The notes beneath the pieces were generated by a model. That model ran no database searches. It was not told the DNA's origin and saw only the letters and a list, made by a program, of their open reading frames with translations. 64,000 nucleotides of DNA from Leptotrichia hofstadii (GTDB lineage Bacteria > Fusobacteriota > Fusobacteriia > Fusobacteriales > Leptotrichiaceae). This document shows positions 44,476-53,834 of the stretch, piece after piece. The stretch spans positions 1,550,001 through 1,614,000 of the forward strand of contig NZ_AP019823.1 of the NCBI RefSeq assembly GCF_007990525.1, read 5' to 3'. A program made the translations under genes and the position numbers. Position 1 is the first letter of the stretch; each line of letters opens with the position of its first letter.

Positions 44476-44514
44476 AAAAAAAGATTATCCTAAATTTAAT
44501 TTTTTAAGATAATC
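44476..44514 (-). terminator. Terminator of the TolC-MacAB operon
   Basis: On the minus strand GATTATC pairs with GATAATC (7 bp, extended by TAAA/TTTA), followed by seven U, 34 nt past the permease stop. Confidence 0.8.
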
Positions 44515-44547
44515 AATTTTTATTTTTATTTTTATTTAAACATAATT

Positions 44548-45759
44548 CTAATCTGTTCTCAGTGCTTCCATTGGCTCCAATGCCGCTGCTTTTTTCGCTG
44601 GATAAACTCCAAAAACTAATCCTATCATTGTAGAAACAAATATACACACAAACACTATAACTGGACTTAAAATTGGCGAAGTTTGTATAAACATTCCAAC
44701 CAAAAGTGCTAGCGAATACCCAATTACAACTCCAATTATACCTCCAAAAAATGTTAAAATAACAGCTTCAATCAAGAATTGTATAAGAATGTGTATTGTT
44801 TTGGCTCCAATCGCCTTTCTAAGTCCAACCTCCCTTATTCTCTCGGTAACACTTACAAGCATTATATTCATAACTCCGATTCCACCTACAAATAACGAAA
44901 TTGCAGCAACTCCACTTATGAAAAGTGAAAGCATGTTAAGAATGTTATTAAATTCATCCAAGCCTTGACTTGTTGAATTTACATTATAAACATTAGGCTC
45001 ACTTCCTCTTGTCTTCATTTTTTCTTTTACAATTTCCATTATTCTAGCCATTTCATTGGCATCAGTAGTTTTTACCTGCAAAGCTGTATATTTATTCTGC
45101 TCATTTCCTTCTAAATGATTTAAGTAATTATTTGGCAGAAGTCCCATTGCAGGCATCTGATCTCCACCTCCTAGACTTGCATACGGATTTTTAAACACTC
45201 CAACGATTGTCACTATCTGACTATTTTTTCTAAAATTTAAAGTCAATTTCTTTCCTATAGGATTTTCGCCAGGAAATAACTGATCTGAGGTTGTATTGTC
45301 AATTATTACGTATTTTCCATCTTTTCTATATTCATTTGGTAAAAATTTTCGTCCTTTTATTATTGTGTAATTTGAAATCTTAAAATAATCTTCTGTTACT
45401 CCAGTTCCAGTAAACATCTTATCTGATCCATCATTTGAAGATAATCTTGCAAAAGTGCTGGAAGTAGGAGTAACTGCTTCGACACCTTCTATACTCTTTA
45501 ATTCCTTAATATCTTTTTGGGTAAGTAAATCCTGTGATTTATAAGTCTGTCCTGGAGAAGTGTCAATTGATATTTCAAAGTTTGATACTCCTAGCTTATT
45601 CAAATCTCCAGTAATATTTTCCTTAACTCCTGCTCCTAATGAAGACATCATTATAACCGAAGATATCCCTATTATTATTCCAAGCATTGTCAAGAAGGAA
45701 CGTACCTTATAGCTAAATAAATTTGATACTGATAATTTTAGCAATTCCATAAAATCCAT
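44548..45759 (-). CDS. macB: MacB-type ABC transporter permease
   Basis: A 403-aa inner-membrane protein of the MacB/FtsX family. It has one N-terminal membrane helix (SFLTMLGIIIGISSVIMMSSLG), a large periplasmic domain (about 45-275) and three C-terminal helices (LFISGVAAISLFVGGIGVMNIML and two more) with the cytoplasmic TERIREVGLRKAIGAK loop. Here the permease is separate from its ATPase, unlike E. coli MacB. With the genes upstream it forms a MacA-MacB-TolC type pump. Its start lies six bases after the ATPase stop. Confidence 0.93.
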   Translation of the reverse strand: MDFMELLKLSVSNLFSYKVRSFLTMLGIIIGISSVIMMSSLGAGVKENITGDLNKLGVSNFEISIDTSPGQTYKSQDLLTQKDIKELKSIEGVEAVTPTSSTFARLSSNDGSDKMFTGTGVTEDYFKISNYTIIKGRKFLPNEYRKDGKYVIIDNTTSDQLFPGENPIGKKLTLNFRKNSQIVTIVGVFKNPYASLGGGDQMPAMGLLPNNYLNHLEGNEQNKYTALQVKTTDANEMARIMEIVKEKMKTRGSEPNVYNVNSTSQGLDEFNNILNMLSLFISGVAAISLFVGGIGVMNIMLVSVTERIREVGLRKAIGAKTIHILIQFLIEAVILTFFGGIIGVVIGYSLALLVGMFIQTSPILSPVIVFVCIFVSTMIGLVFGVYPAKKAAALEPMEALRTD

Positions 45760-45764
45760 TTACA

Positions 45765-46457
45765 CTACACTCCTCTCCGATGCTGAACAATTTCATCCTT
45801 TTCTATTATACCGTCTTTTAATCTGATAATTCTTTTACAATGCTCTGCTACATCTTCCTCGTGCGTAACCATTACTATCGTTGTTCCATTATCGTTCAGT
45901 TTTTTAAAAATTTCCAAAACCTCTTCTCCAGATTTTGAATCTAGATTTCCTGTTGGCTCATCTGCAAGAAGTATTTTAGGATTATTTATTATCGCTCTTG
46001 CTATTGCCACTCTCTGTCTTTGTCCCCCTGACATCTCATTAGGTTTATGATGAATTCTTTCACCAAGTCCCACACTTTCCAATGCTTCAGTTGCCTTTTT
46101 TAGCCTCTCAGCTTTCTTTACTCCTGCATACAAAGCTGGAAGAGCCACATTTTCAACTGCCGTCATCTTTGGAAGCAAGTTAAAAGTTTGGAATACAAAC
46201 CCTATTTTTTTGTTTCTCACTTCAGCAAGTGCATCTCCTTTTATAGTTGAAACATCTTGATTATCCAATATATAAGTTCCAGAAGTAAGGCTGTCAAGAC
46301 AGCCTAAAATATTCATAAGAGTAGACTTTCCGCTTCCAGAAGGTCCCATAAAGGCCACATATTCCCCTTCACTTACAGAAAGATTAAGCCCTTTCAAAAC
46401 TTTTAATTCCATGCTTCCATTTTTATATATTTTTACTATATCGCTCACTTTTATCAT
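45765..46457 (-). CDS. MacB/LolD-type ABC transporter ATPase
   Basis: A 230-aa nucleotide-binding subunit. Walker A is GPSGSGKST, the Q-loop VFQTFNLLP, the signature [14 protein letters not shown], Walker B LLADEPTGNLD and the switch His lies in VTHEED. It powers the permease encoded immediately downstream. AGAGGT precedes the ATG, and the adaptor gene ends 27 bases upstream. Confidence 0.95.
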   Translation of the reverse strand: MIKVSDIVKIYKNGSMELKVLKGLNLSVSEGEYVAFMGPSGSGKSTLMNILGCLDSLTSGTYILDNQDVSTIKGDALAEVRNKKIGFVFQTFNLLPKMTAVENVALPALYAGVKKAERLKKATEALESVGLGERIHHKPNEMSGGQRQRVAIARAIINNPKILLADEPTGNLDSKSGEEVLEIFKKLNDNGTTIVMVTHEEDVAEHCKRIIRLKDGIIEKDEIVQHRRGV

Positions 46458-46484
46458 AAAAATTTACCTCTAAAGTTTATTTTT

Positions 46485-47840
46485 CTATCTTGGTGGTGGT
46501 CCACCAGGTCCTCCACCTTTTCCTGTTTGTTTTTCTTCCTTAAACATTACACCATTAGGAGCTACTTTCTGTTTTGACGGATCGGTAATTTTTATTTTTT
46601 GTCCATCTTTCAATCTCTCATCCGCAACAGTGATTACTCTTTCTCCCACTGATATACCAGATTCTACAGCATAAAATGTATCATCATTCATTCCAACTTT
46701 AATTTCTCTTTTTGAAACTTTGTTACCTTTTCCTACAACAAAAGCATAATATTTACCATTTTCATTTATAACTGAACTATATGGCAGCTTTGTCACATTT
46801 TTACTTTCCTTGTAAAAAATTGTCGCTGTTATCGTAGCACCAGGCTTTAATCCCTTAGTTTCATTTATCTGAATTTTTACAGTAGTGTTACTTTCATCAA
46901 GAGACGAACTCTTTTCAGCCACTCCAGAAATTTGCGAAACAGAGCCTTCAATTTTTTCTCCATCTGGTAATGAATCCGAAGTAATTTCAACTCTTTGCCC
47001 AACTTGTATATTTTTTACCTCATTGTCTGAAAGGCTTACCTCTACCCTCATGTTTGTTGAATCTGATACTTTAAACAAAGTCGTTTCAGTATTTACACGG
47101 TAATTTTCATCTGCAGTCATTTCTGTAATAACACCATCAACTGGACTTGTTATTTCATCTTTTATAAGCGACAGATCTTCCTGTAATGTAGCCAGTTCTA
47201 ATTTTGCTGTCTTTAATGATGTTCTTGCATCTTCAATGCTCGCCTTCTGCTCACTGTCAACCGTATCTAAATCCAGCCTTGAATTTCTTAGATCCTTTCT
47301 TGCATTGTCTACATTTACCCTTGTTTCCCCACCAACTTTATATAGCTCTTCTGCGTTATGCAAATCTCTTGATTTTTGTTGAATTTCTAAACTTTTCGAT
47401 TCTTTTTTTCTTCTAAGTGAACCTTGAGCATCAGCTATATTTCTTTCATATTTTTGAATTTCCAAAGTTTTCATTTGTATTTTTCTCAAAGTTTCATTTT
47501 TATCAACTGGATAAAATGTCAGCACTACATCACCTTTTTTCACATTATCTCCTTTTTTAAAGAACACTTTGTTTACTCTTTGACTTGAAGTTGTAAATAC
47601 TGAAACCGCATTATCTGACACAACTTGTCCATTCTTTGAAACTGATAACGAAATATCTCCCCTATCAACAGTTGTCACTTCATATTCAGGCTCAGCTTCT
47701 TTTTTTCCACATGAAACTGTAGCAAATAATATTACAGCAAATATTGTCATAAATTTATAAAAATAATTTTTATTTTTTGACTCTTTCCTCTTTGATTCAA
47801 TAGTTTTAGCTATTTCAGAAAATTCTGTATTTATTTCCAC
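46485..47840 (-). CDS. MacA-like periplasmic adaptor lipoprotein
   Basis: A 451-aa membrane-fusion protein linking the inner-membrane pump to a TolC-type channel. After a ~30-residue polar N-terminal leader comes a membrane/lipobox segment (ILFATVSC), a biotinyl-lipoyl-like half (VFFKKGDNVKKGDVVLTF), a long coiled-coil hairpin (about 135-235), and the second lipoyl and beta-barrel parts. The C-terminus is an unusual Gly/Pro tail (GGGPGGPPPR). The start is a GTG with GGTG seven bases upstream; an internal ATG before the hydrophobic stretch lacks a ribosome site. Confidence 0.9.
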   Translation of the reverse strand: MEINTEFSEIAKTIESKRKESKNKNYFYKFMTIFAVILFATVSCGKKEAEPEYEVTTVDRGDISLSVSKNGQVVSDNAVSVFTTSSQRVNKVFFKKGDNVKKGDVVLTFYPVDKNETLRKIQMKTLEIQKYERNIADAQGSLRRKKESKSLEIQQKSRDLHNAEELYKVGGETRVNVDNARKDLRNSRLDLDTVDSEQKASIEDARTSLKTAKLELATLQEDLSLIKDEITSPVDGVITEMTADENYRVNTETTLFKVSDSTNMRVEVSLSDNEVKNIQVGQRVEITSDSLPDGEKIEGSVSQISGVAEKSSSLDESNTTVKIQINETKGLKPGATITATIFYKESKNVTKLPYSSVINENGKYYAFVVGKGNKVSKREIKVGMNDDTFYAVESGISVGERVITVADERLKDGQKIKITDPSKQKVAPNGVMFKEEKQTGKGGGPGGPPPR

Positions 47841-47890
47841 AAAATCACCGCTTTCCTAATTTTTGTTTTTATTTTTTACATTAATAATCT

Positions 47891-49168
47891 CTATTTATAA
47901 TATTTTATTTTTTTAGTAAATGCCGCAAGTTCATTTTTGGCGGTTTCATAGTCTATCACAGCTTTTTTATAGTTATTCCGCTTTTCCACGTAGTTGGAAT
48001 ATGTGTCAACTCCCAGCTCATACTTCTTGGCATAAATTTCATATTCTTTTTTCTTAATATTCATTGTATTTTGTGCTGTTAATTCATTTGTCTGATAGGT
48101 TGTGTAAGTTATCATCTGCTGTCCCGCATTTGACACCAGTTCATTTTTTTTCTGTTCATATTGTAATCTCAATTTATCTGCTTCATTTTTTAGATCTTCA
48201 ACAGTATCATTGTATTTTTTAAAAGTTTTTGACACAGATAATCCGACAACAACAGAATGATCCTTTAAGGAATATCCAATATCTCCTGATAATTTAGGAT
48301 ACTTATAGTCAATATTTTCCTTTCTTAACTGTTCATTGTTCAGCTGTGAATTTAATTCTATTGTTTCAGCTTCTGATAATCTAAGAGCATAGAAATCATC
48401 TTTTTTCAGCTCAACTTTTTTCAAGTCATCAAGTTTCTCTTTTTCAGGCAAAGCAACATTGTAAACTGTAAACTGTTCCCCTAGAATCTGCAGTTCCCGT
48501 CCAAGATTTTCATATTTGAGCTGAGAATTTTCATATTCTGTTTTTGCCAGCTCATAGTCATACTGCGTCGCCGTCCCCAGCTCCAATTTTTTAGTCTGAA
48601 TAGCATAATCTTTTTTAGTATCTTCTAACGTAAGTTCCTCCTGCTCAATTTCCTTCTGTTTATTTTTATAATTTTTATATAAATCAATCAAATCACGTAT
48701 TTCTGAATTTTTTGCAGTTTCATTGCTAATTTTCTGTATATTTCGTGAAATTTGATTGGTTTTTTTATTATAATTAACATCACTATACCCAAAATAATCA
48801 TTCAAAGTTTTAGAAATACCAATTTTATTTTCTGTAAGTTCACTGCTTCTAAAATTATATGCATTCCTATAATAAAACATCCCATACTTTACATTATTTT
48901 GCATAGTTAGACCATTTGCTACTCCGTGTAATGTATAATTATTATCCGAAGTTACACTAACTTCATTCCACTCCCCATTTTTCAAAGATTTCTCTTTTAT
49001 ATCAAACTTTCTCATATTTTTTTCATTAATTTTTGTCGTATACGAATTTTTTTCATACTCAGAAATCAAGTCATCCACATTAACTGCAAACCCTACTGCA
49101 CTAAACGTGAATAATGCTGATAAAATCTGTATTTTTCTATTTTTAAAATTCAAAAATATCTTAACCAT
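47891..49168 (-). CDS. TolC-family outer membrane efflux protein
   Basis: A 425-aa protein with a signal peptide (ILSALFTFSAVGFA) and two long coiled-coil repeats typical of TolC channels (IDLYKNYKNKQKEIEQEEL, LELGTATQYDYELAKTEYE, and the second copy KYELGVDTYSNYVEKRNNY). The LGTATQYD / LGVDTYSN pair is the hallmark repeat. It should form the outer-membrane duct for the MacA-MacB pump encoded just downstream (50-bp gap). GGAAGGAG lies before the ATG. Confidence 0.92.
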   Translation of the reverse strand: MVKIFLNFKNRKIQILSALFTFSAVGFAVNVDDLISEYEKNSYTTKINEKNMRKFDIKEKSLKNGEWNEVSVTSDNNYTLHGVANGLTMQNNVKYGMFYYRNAYNFRSSELTENKIGISKTLNDYFGYSDVNYNKKTNQISRNIQKISNETAKNSEIRDLIDLYKNYKNKQKEIEQEELTLEDTKKDYAIQTKKLELGTATQYDYELAKTEYENSQLKYENLGRELQILGEQFTVYNVALPEKEKLDDLKKVELKKDDFYALRLSEAETIELNSQLNNEQLRKENIDYKYPKLSGDIGYSLKDHSVVVGLSVSKTFKKYNDTVEDLKNEADKLRLQYEQKKNELVSNAGQQMITYTTYQTNELTAQNTMNIKKKEYEIYAKKYELGVDTYSNYVEKRNNYKKAVIDYETAKNELAAFTKKIKYYK

Positions 49169-49215
49169 GTAATCTCCTTCCCTCTAGAATGAACAGCTTA
49201 TTTTTATCAAGATTT

Positions 49216-49267
49216 ATTATAACACCTATTTCATAGAATATCATTTTTTTTTGACAAATTTATGTCA
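49216..49267 (-). promoter_or_regulatory. Probable TolC-MacAB promoter with palindromic operator
   Basis: On the minus strand an extended -10 (TGTTATAAT; hexamer 49221-49216) lies about 45 nt before the TolC-like start, with no good -35 hexamer. A palindrome TGACAAATTTATGTCA (49252-49267) is centred about 41 bp upstream of the -10. It has the same TGACA-N6-TGTCA core as 4336-4351. The remaining ~280 bp up to the GH13 gene show nothing definite. Confidence 0.5.
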
Positions 49268-49548
49268 TTTTTTTAAATTTTTTATTTAATTAACCTTAAA
49301 ATGAATCGATTATTTTTTTATATTTTTAAGTACTAAATTTGTTTAACAATGTAATTTATCAAATTCTATAGTCTTTGAGTATTTAAATTAGTGATTTTAA
49401 GATAAAATTATTAAACAAACTTAATTTTTAAAATATTGAAATATAATAAATAAAATGATATACTTTTATAAAATAAGTAAAATTTATAATTAGTTTTTAA
49501 TAAAAAACAGCAACATAAATTAAATGATATAAATTGGAGGATGATTTA

Positions 49549-51312
49549 ATGGAAAAATCAGCATTTTATCATAGGACTGAATCCGAATACGCCTATCTTT
49601 ATACAGAAGATGAAATTCACATTAGACTAAGAACTAAAAAGAACGATGTTGCTCAAGTAATACTTCACTATGGAGATACAGCTCTATTTGACTTTACTCA
49701 AGATTATCAGTATCATATTTCAATGTCAATAATTACAAGCAATCTTTACCATGATTACTGGCAAGCCAGTGTAAAAGTTGATTATCGTCGGATTTCATAT
49801 TTATTTGAAATATTGGGAACAGATGGGGAAAAAGTGTTTTTTGGCGATATGGGAGTTGTTGAAAATCAGCCATATCAGTACCAAGCTGGGGCAAATAGTT
49901 TTAAAATACCATATTTACATGATTCTGATAGGGTAAAAGTGCCTAAGTGGGTTCGAGAAACTGTATGGTATCAAATTTTTCCAGAGCGTTTTGCTAATGG
50001 AAATCCTGAAATTTCTCCCATAAACAGCTTGGCTTGGGATACAGATATTTCTCCTAAGCATGATGATTTTTTTGGTGGCGATTTATACGGAATACTCCAA
50101 AAACTTGACTATTTACAAGATTTAGGTATTACAGGACTTTATTTCTGTCCTATATTTGAAGCTCCAAGCAATCACAAATACGATACCGTCAATTATTTTG
50201 AGATTGATAAGCATTTTGGAGATAAAGAAACTTTTAGGAAATTAATTGAAGAAGCTCATAAACGAAATATGAAAATTATGCTGGATGCTGTTTTTAACCA
50301 TATTGGAAATCATTCAGTCCAATGGCACGATGTTATAAAAAATGGAGAAAATTCCATTTACCGTGACTGGTTTTACATTCACAGTTTCCCAGTTTATACA
50401 AACACAGAAAAAATTCCAGATATTCATCATCACTTAAATTATGATACCTTTAAATTTAGTCCAAAACTTCCTAAACTCAATACTTCAAATCCTGAAGTTA
50501 GACAATACCTGCTCGATATTGCAACTTATTGGATAAAAGAATTTAATATTGATGCATGGCGACTAGATGTGGCAAATGAGGTTGAACATCAATTCTGGAA
50601 AGATTTTCATAACACAGTAACAGCTATTAAGCCAGATATTTACATACTCGGAGAAATCTGGCACAATTCACATACGTGGCTAAATGGCGATGAATTTCAC
50701 GCTGTAACAAATTATCCTCTTGCTGCTAGTATAAAAAGTTATTTTCTAACCAAAACAATTTCAGCAGAAGAATTTAAGAATCAAATTAACAGCCAGCTTA
50801 TGTACTATCGTCAACAAACTAATGAAGTTATGTTAAATATGCTTGATTCCCACGATACCGAGCGTATCCTCACTACAGCCAAAGAAAATCATAATGCCGT
50901 TAAATCTGCACTAGCCTTTACGTTCCTGCATTTAGGATCTCCATGTATTTATTATGGTACTGAAATCGGTATGAAAGGTGGTTCAGATCCTGATTGCCGT
51001 CGAGTTATGCCTTGGGATGAAAATAAGCAAGATACAGAAATGAAAAATTTTATTAAGAAATTGATTGCTTTAAGAAAAGACTACATAGACTGGATTATTT
51101 ATGGAAAACGAAACATTGAAATCCTTGAAAATAATATTTTAAAAGTTACAATTAATTATAATAATTCTGAACTTACTATAAGCTATAATAACACAAGCAA
51201 TATTATTAAATTGGAAAATACAAAAAAAATTCTTTTAAGTAATTCTAAACTTATTTCAGAAGATAGCACTATTCTTCTTGAACCTGATACCTTTGCAGTG
51301 CACTTATGTTAA
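49549..51312 (+). CDS. GH13 alpha-glycosidase (neopullulanase/cyclomaltodextrinase type)
   Basis: A 587-aa cytoplasmic enzyme (no signal peptide) for maltodextrins, cyclodextrins or pullulan. An N-terminal CBM34-like beta domain (about 1-125) marks the GH13_20 group. The catalytic barrel carries nucleophile Asp340 (WRLDVANE), acid/base Glu369 (LGEIWH) and Asp436 (LDSHDTER), with DAVFNHIG as region I. A short C-terminal beta domain follows. The start is the ATG at 49549, eight bases after GGAGG. It stands alone, so the source of its substrate is not shown by its neighbours. Confidence 0.94.
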   Translation: MEKSAFYHRTESEYAYLYTEDEIHIRLRTKKNDVAQVILHYGDTALFDFTQDYQYHISMSIITSNLYHDYWQASVKVDYRRISYLFEILGTDGEKVFFGDMGVVENQPYQYQAGANSFKIPYLHDSDRVKVPKWVRETVWYQIFPERFANGNPEISPINSLAWDTDISPKHDDFFGGDLYGILQKLDYLQDLGITGLYFCPIFEAPSNHKYDTVNYFEIDKHFGDKETFRKLIEEAHKRNMKIMLDAVFNHIGNHSVQWHDVIKNGENSIYRDWFYIHSFPVYTNTEKIPDIHHHLNYDTFKFSPKLPKLNTSNPEVRQYLLDIATYWIKEFNIDAWRLDVANEVEHQFWKDFHNTVTAIKPDIYILGEIWHNSHTWLNGDEFHAVTNYPLAASIKSYFLTKTISAEEFKNQINSQLMYYRQQTNEVMLNMLDSHDTERILTTAKENHNAVKSALAFTFLHLGSPCIYYGTEIGMKGGSDPDCRRVMPWDENKQDTEMKNFIKKLIALRKDYIDWIIYGKRNIEILENNILKVTINYNNSELTISYNNTSNIIKLENTKKILLSNSKLISEDSTILLEPDTFAVHLC

Positions 51313-51363
51313 ACCAAACTTAAGTTTTAGATTTGTCAATTTTAAATTAAATTTTAGAAAATT

Positions 51364-51385
51364 CCTCTTGCATGAGAGGGTTTTA
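51364..51385 (+). terminator. Terminator after the GH13 gene
   Basis: CCTCT (51364-51368) and AGAGG (51375-51379) around a TGCATG loop, followed by GTTTTATTTT. The rest of 51386-51580 is AT-rich with no gene seen. Confidence 0.6.
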
Positions 51386-51594
51386 TTTTATAATCTATCA
51401 TATTTATTAAATTTAAAGCTAATTTACAAAACAAATTTAGACTGTTGCGAACCGTTGCGAATTGTTAATTTATATTTTTTAGTCGTTAAAATTCAACATA
51501 AATTCTATTTAAAATATAGATTTACAATTTTACCCATTTATTATATAATAATATATAAAATAAATAATTAAGCTAAGAAAAGGAGTATTTTATT

Positions 51595-52731
51595 ATGGCA
51601 AGTTATAAAAATTTTGACTTCAAAAAATTATATTTTCTTGTATATATTGCTTTAATTCTGCTAGTGGTGTTTATAGCTTTTAAGCTAGGAATATTCTTAT
51701 TTCCATTTACAATAGCATTATTTCTGTCAATATTAACACGTCCGTTTACAAGATTTTTAGAAAAAAAATTGAAATTATCAAAAAAACTTTCAACAATAAT
51801 TTCAATTGTAACATTTTTAATTATATTTTTTGGAGCAATTGGATGGGGATCATTAAAGTTAATAGGTGAAATCTACAAATTATCACAAAATCTTAACAAT
51901 TACAGCGAGATAGCACAAAAACTATGGTCTGACAATATGACAAAAATCGATACTTACTTAGGGAATTTCCCTTCAGGTTTTACAAGACAAGTAAATGATA
52001 CTATAAACAGCTTTATTTCATCAGGTTCTGCACGGCTTGGAATATTTATAAAGGGATTGATAAATTTTATCACTTCTATTCCAACGCTGATTTTATACAT
52101 TTGCATAACAATTTTAGCGACTTTTTTCATAAGTCTTGACAGAGATAAAATTGTATCTTTTTTAGAACAACAGTTGCCAAAATCTTGGCTAGATAAGGTT
52201 TTTAATATTAAAACAGACATGTTTACAGTTCTTGGCTCTTATATAAAAGCTCAGATTATCTTAATGACAATTTGTTTTTTTGAGCTTTTGATATGGTTAA
52301 ACTTGTTATCATTCCTAAAATTAAACGTTCCTTATCCTTTACTAATGTCAATTATAATTTGTCTAATCGATGCTTTACCAATTTTAGGAGCAGGGACAAT
52401 TTTAATCCCATGGGCTATAATTTCTTTTGCTTTAGGTGATATTAAATTAGGAATTATGCTAATAATAATCTATCTATTTGTTTTATCAGTGAGACAAATG
52501 CTGGAGCCAAAATTAGTAAGTCAAAACTTGGGAGTTCATCCATTAATCACACTGATTTCAATGTATTCAGGTTTTAAAATTTTTGGAGTAATTGGATTTT
52601 TAATAGGACCTGTTGTAATGATTATTTTAAAAAATGTATTTTCAAGAGAATTGGAAGTTGGATTTTTTAGAGATATTTTTGGTGATTCATCGGACAACAG
52701 CAAACTTGATACTGATACTAAATCTCATTAA
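51595..52731 (+). CDS. AI-2E family transporter
   Basis: A 378-aa inner-membrane protein of the AI-2E (TqsA/PerM/YtvI) family with about eight hydrophobic segments. These include the N-terminal pair, a soluble helical segment (about 85-150) and the C-terminal LGVHPLITLISMYSGFKIFG and GFLIGPVVMIIL signature. Members export autoinducer-2 or act as Na+/H+ antiporters; the substrate is undetermined. AAAGGAG precedes the ATG. A repeat copy follows immediately. Confidence 0.9.
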   Translation: MASYKNFDFKKLYFLVYIALILLVVFIAFKLGIFLFPFTIALFLSILTRPFTRFLEKKLKLSKKLSTIISIVTFLIIFFGAIGWGSLKLIGEIYKLSQNLNNYSEIAQKLWSDNMTKIDTYLGNFPSGFTRQVNDTINSFISSGSARLGIFIKGLINFITSIPTLILYICITILATFFISLDRDKIVSFLEQQLPKSWLDKVFNIKTDMFTVLGSYIKAQIILMTICFFELLIWLNLLSFLKLNVPYPLLMSIIICLIDALPILGAGTILIPWAIISFALGDIKLGIMLIIIYLFVLSVRQMLEPKLVSQNLGVHPLITLISMYSGFKIFGVIGFLIGPVVMIILKNVFSRELEVGFFRDIFGDSSDNSKLDTDTKSH

Positions 52732-52732
52732 A

Positions 52733-52968
52733 AAAATAGAAGTGAAATTCTATAATAGACCTGTTCGACAACTAACTATATGTGCTTATAATTTAATAAA
52801 ACAAATATTCTGAAGCAAGGGGTCTTGACCCCTTGTGGAAATAAAGAAACTTAAGTTATCGAATATGTCTCTTATATGGATACTTAACAATAAAATTTAA
52901 TTAAAGGATATAATGACTTTAATTTCATAAATTTTTTGATTTCTGCTGTTTAAATGGGAAATAGTATA
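52733..52968. repeat. Dispersed repeat, short copy
   Basis: This non-coding stretch has the left-end motif ATAGAAGTGAAATTCTATAA (similar to 24361 and 31850) and a perfect hairpin CAAGGGGTC TT GACCCCTTG (about 52815-52834). It shares a block with 32612-32657 (CTTATAT, then AATTTAATTAAAG). The segment 52945-52965 is the inverted copy of 384-404. The CAAGGGG hairpin could also stop transcription from the AI-2E gene. Confidence 0.6.
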
Positions 52969-52971
52969 ACT

Positions 52972-53006
52972 AAAAAAAGAAGGACACAGTTTTTACACTT
53001 GTCCTT
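52972..53006 (-). terminator. Terminator overlapping the end of the OmpA-like gene
   Basis: On the minus strand AAGGACA pairs with TGTCCTT, followed by CUUUUUUU. The 5' arm lies inside the last codons (KKGQV) of the OmpA-like gene. Confidence 0.8.
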
Positions 53007-53802
53007 TTTTTACAAATCTAAATTCCACTCTTCGGTTTCCTTCTCTTCCCTCTTCCGTGTCATCAGTATTGATTGGATTGCTTTCTCCACGCCCTATCAG
53101 ATCCACTACCCTGTCTTTTGAAAGCCCAAGTTCTATTAGTTTTGAACTGACTTTTTCTGCTCTTCTCAGTGATAACCGCTTATTATATGAAGATACGCCA
53201 CTTTTATCAGTATACCCGATAATTGACACAAGAAAATCATTCTTTTCAATGTAATCCTTTATGTCACGCAATACAGGATAGGCTTCCTTCTTTAAATCTG
53301 TACTGTTCTTTTGAAAATTTAAATCATTTGATCTCAATGTTATAATCTCTGATTTTGATATTTGTACTTTTTGTGGATTGTTTATGGGTTTTTCCTGAAT
53401 TTCAGAAACAGTCGCCGTTGTCTGCTCTGCTTCAGACTGTGCTGATGCTGCCGTTACAGGTTGATTATTTTGAACAGCTTGCGTTTTCTGCTGTGGCAGG
53501 TTAACAGCATTTTTTCCAGAAGTTTGATACGTCCCTGAAGGCTTGTTGTTAACTATTCTTGTCCCTGTTCCGTCTTGTGTCAAGGCAACGGTAATTAAAT
53601 CAGGATCGTCTGCCGTTGTCATTGGTTTTTGCGGATTCGGTGTATCAAGCGTAGGAACTTCATTTGCTGTATCCTGCTGTATATCTGCCACATTCGCACG
53701 AATTATATCCTTTCTCATATCGGAAGTTGTCATTTTTTCAGAAACCGTGGGTACCGCCATTGCTACCATTGAAGAAACTGCAACTAATGTTGGCTTTTTC
53801 AT
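52993..53802 (-). CDS. OmpA-family peptidoglycan-associated protein
   Basis: A 269-aa exported protein. A signal-like N-terminus (LVAVSSMVAMAVPTVS) is followed by a long Thr/Gln/Asn/Pro-rich, probably disordered region (about 30-150) and a C-terminal OmpA domain (150-265). The peptidoglycan-binding motifs are visible: LNFQKNSTDLK, IIGYTDKSG, YNKRLSLRRAEKVSSKL, GRGESNPI and GNRRVEF. It lacks an obvious lipobox or beta-barrel, so it may be a periplasmic cell-wall anchor. GGGAGG lies upstream of the ATG. Confidence 0.9.
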   Translation of the reverse strand: MKKPTLVAVSSMVAMAVPTVSEKMTTSDMRKDIIRANVADIQQDTANEVPTLDTPNPQKPMTTADDPDLITVALTQDGTGTRIVNNKPSGTYQTSGKNAVNLPQQKTQAVQNNQPVTAASAQSEAEQTTATVSEIQEKPINNPQKVQISKSEIITLRSNDLNFQKNSTDLKKEAYPVLRDIKDYIEKNDFLVSIIGYTDKSGVSSYNKRLSLRRAEKVSSKLIELGLSKDRVVDLIGRGESNPINTDDTEEGREGNRRVEFRFVKKGQV

Positions 53803-53834
53803 GATTTATTCTTCCTCCCTTTCAGCCAGCTATT

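Noticed and set aside
51278-51571. A 97-codon plus-strand frame after the GH13 gene
   Set aside because: It overlaps the end of the GH13 gene and a terminator, has no ribosome site, and its translation is dominated by Phe/Ile/Lys/Asn typical of AT-rich non-coding DNA.
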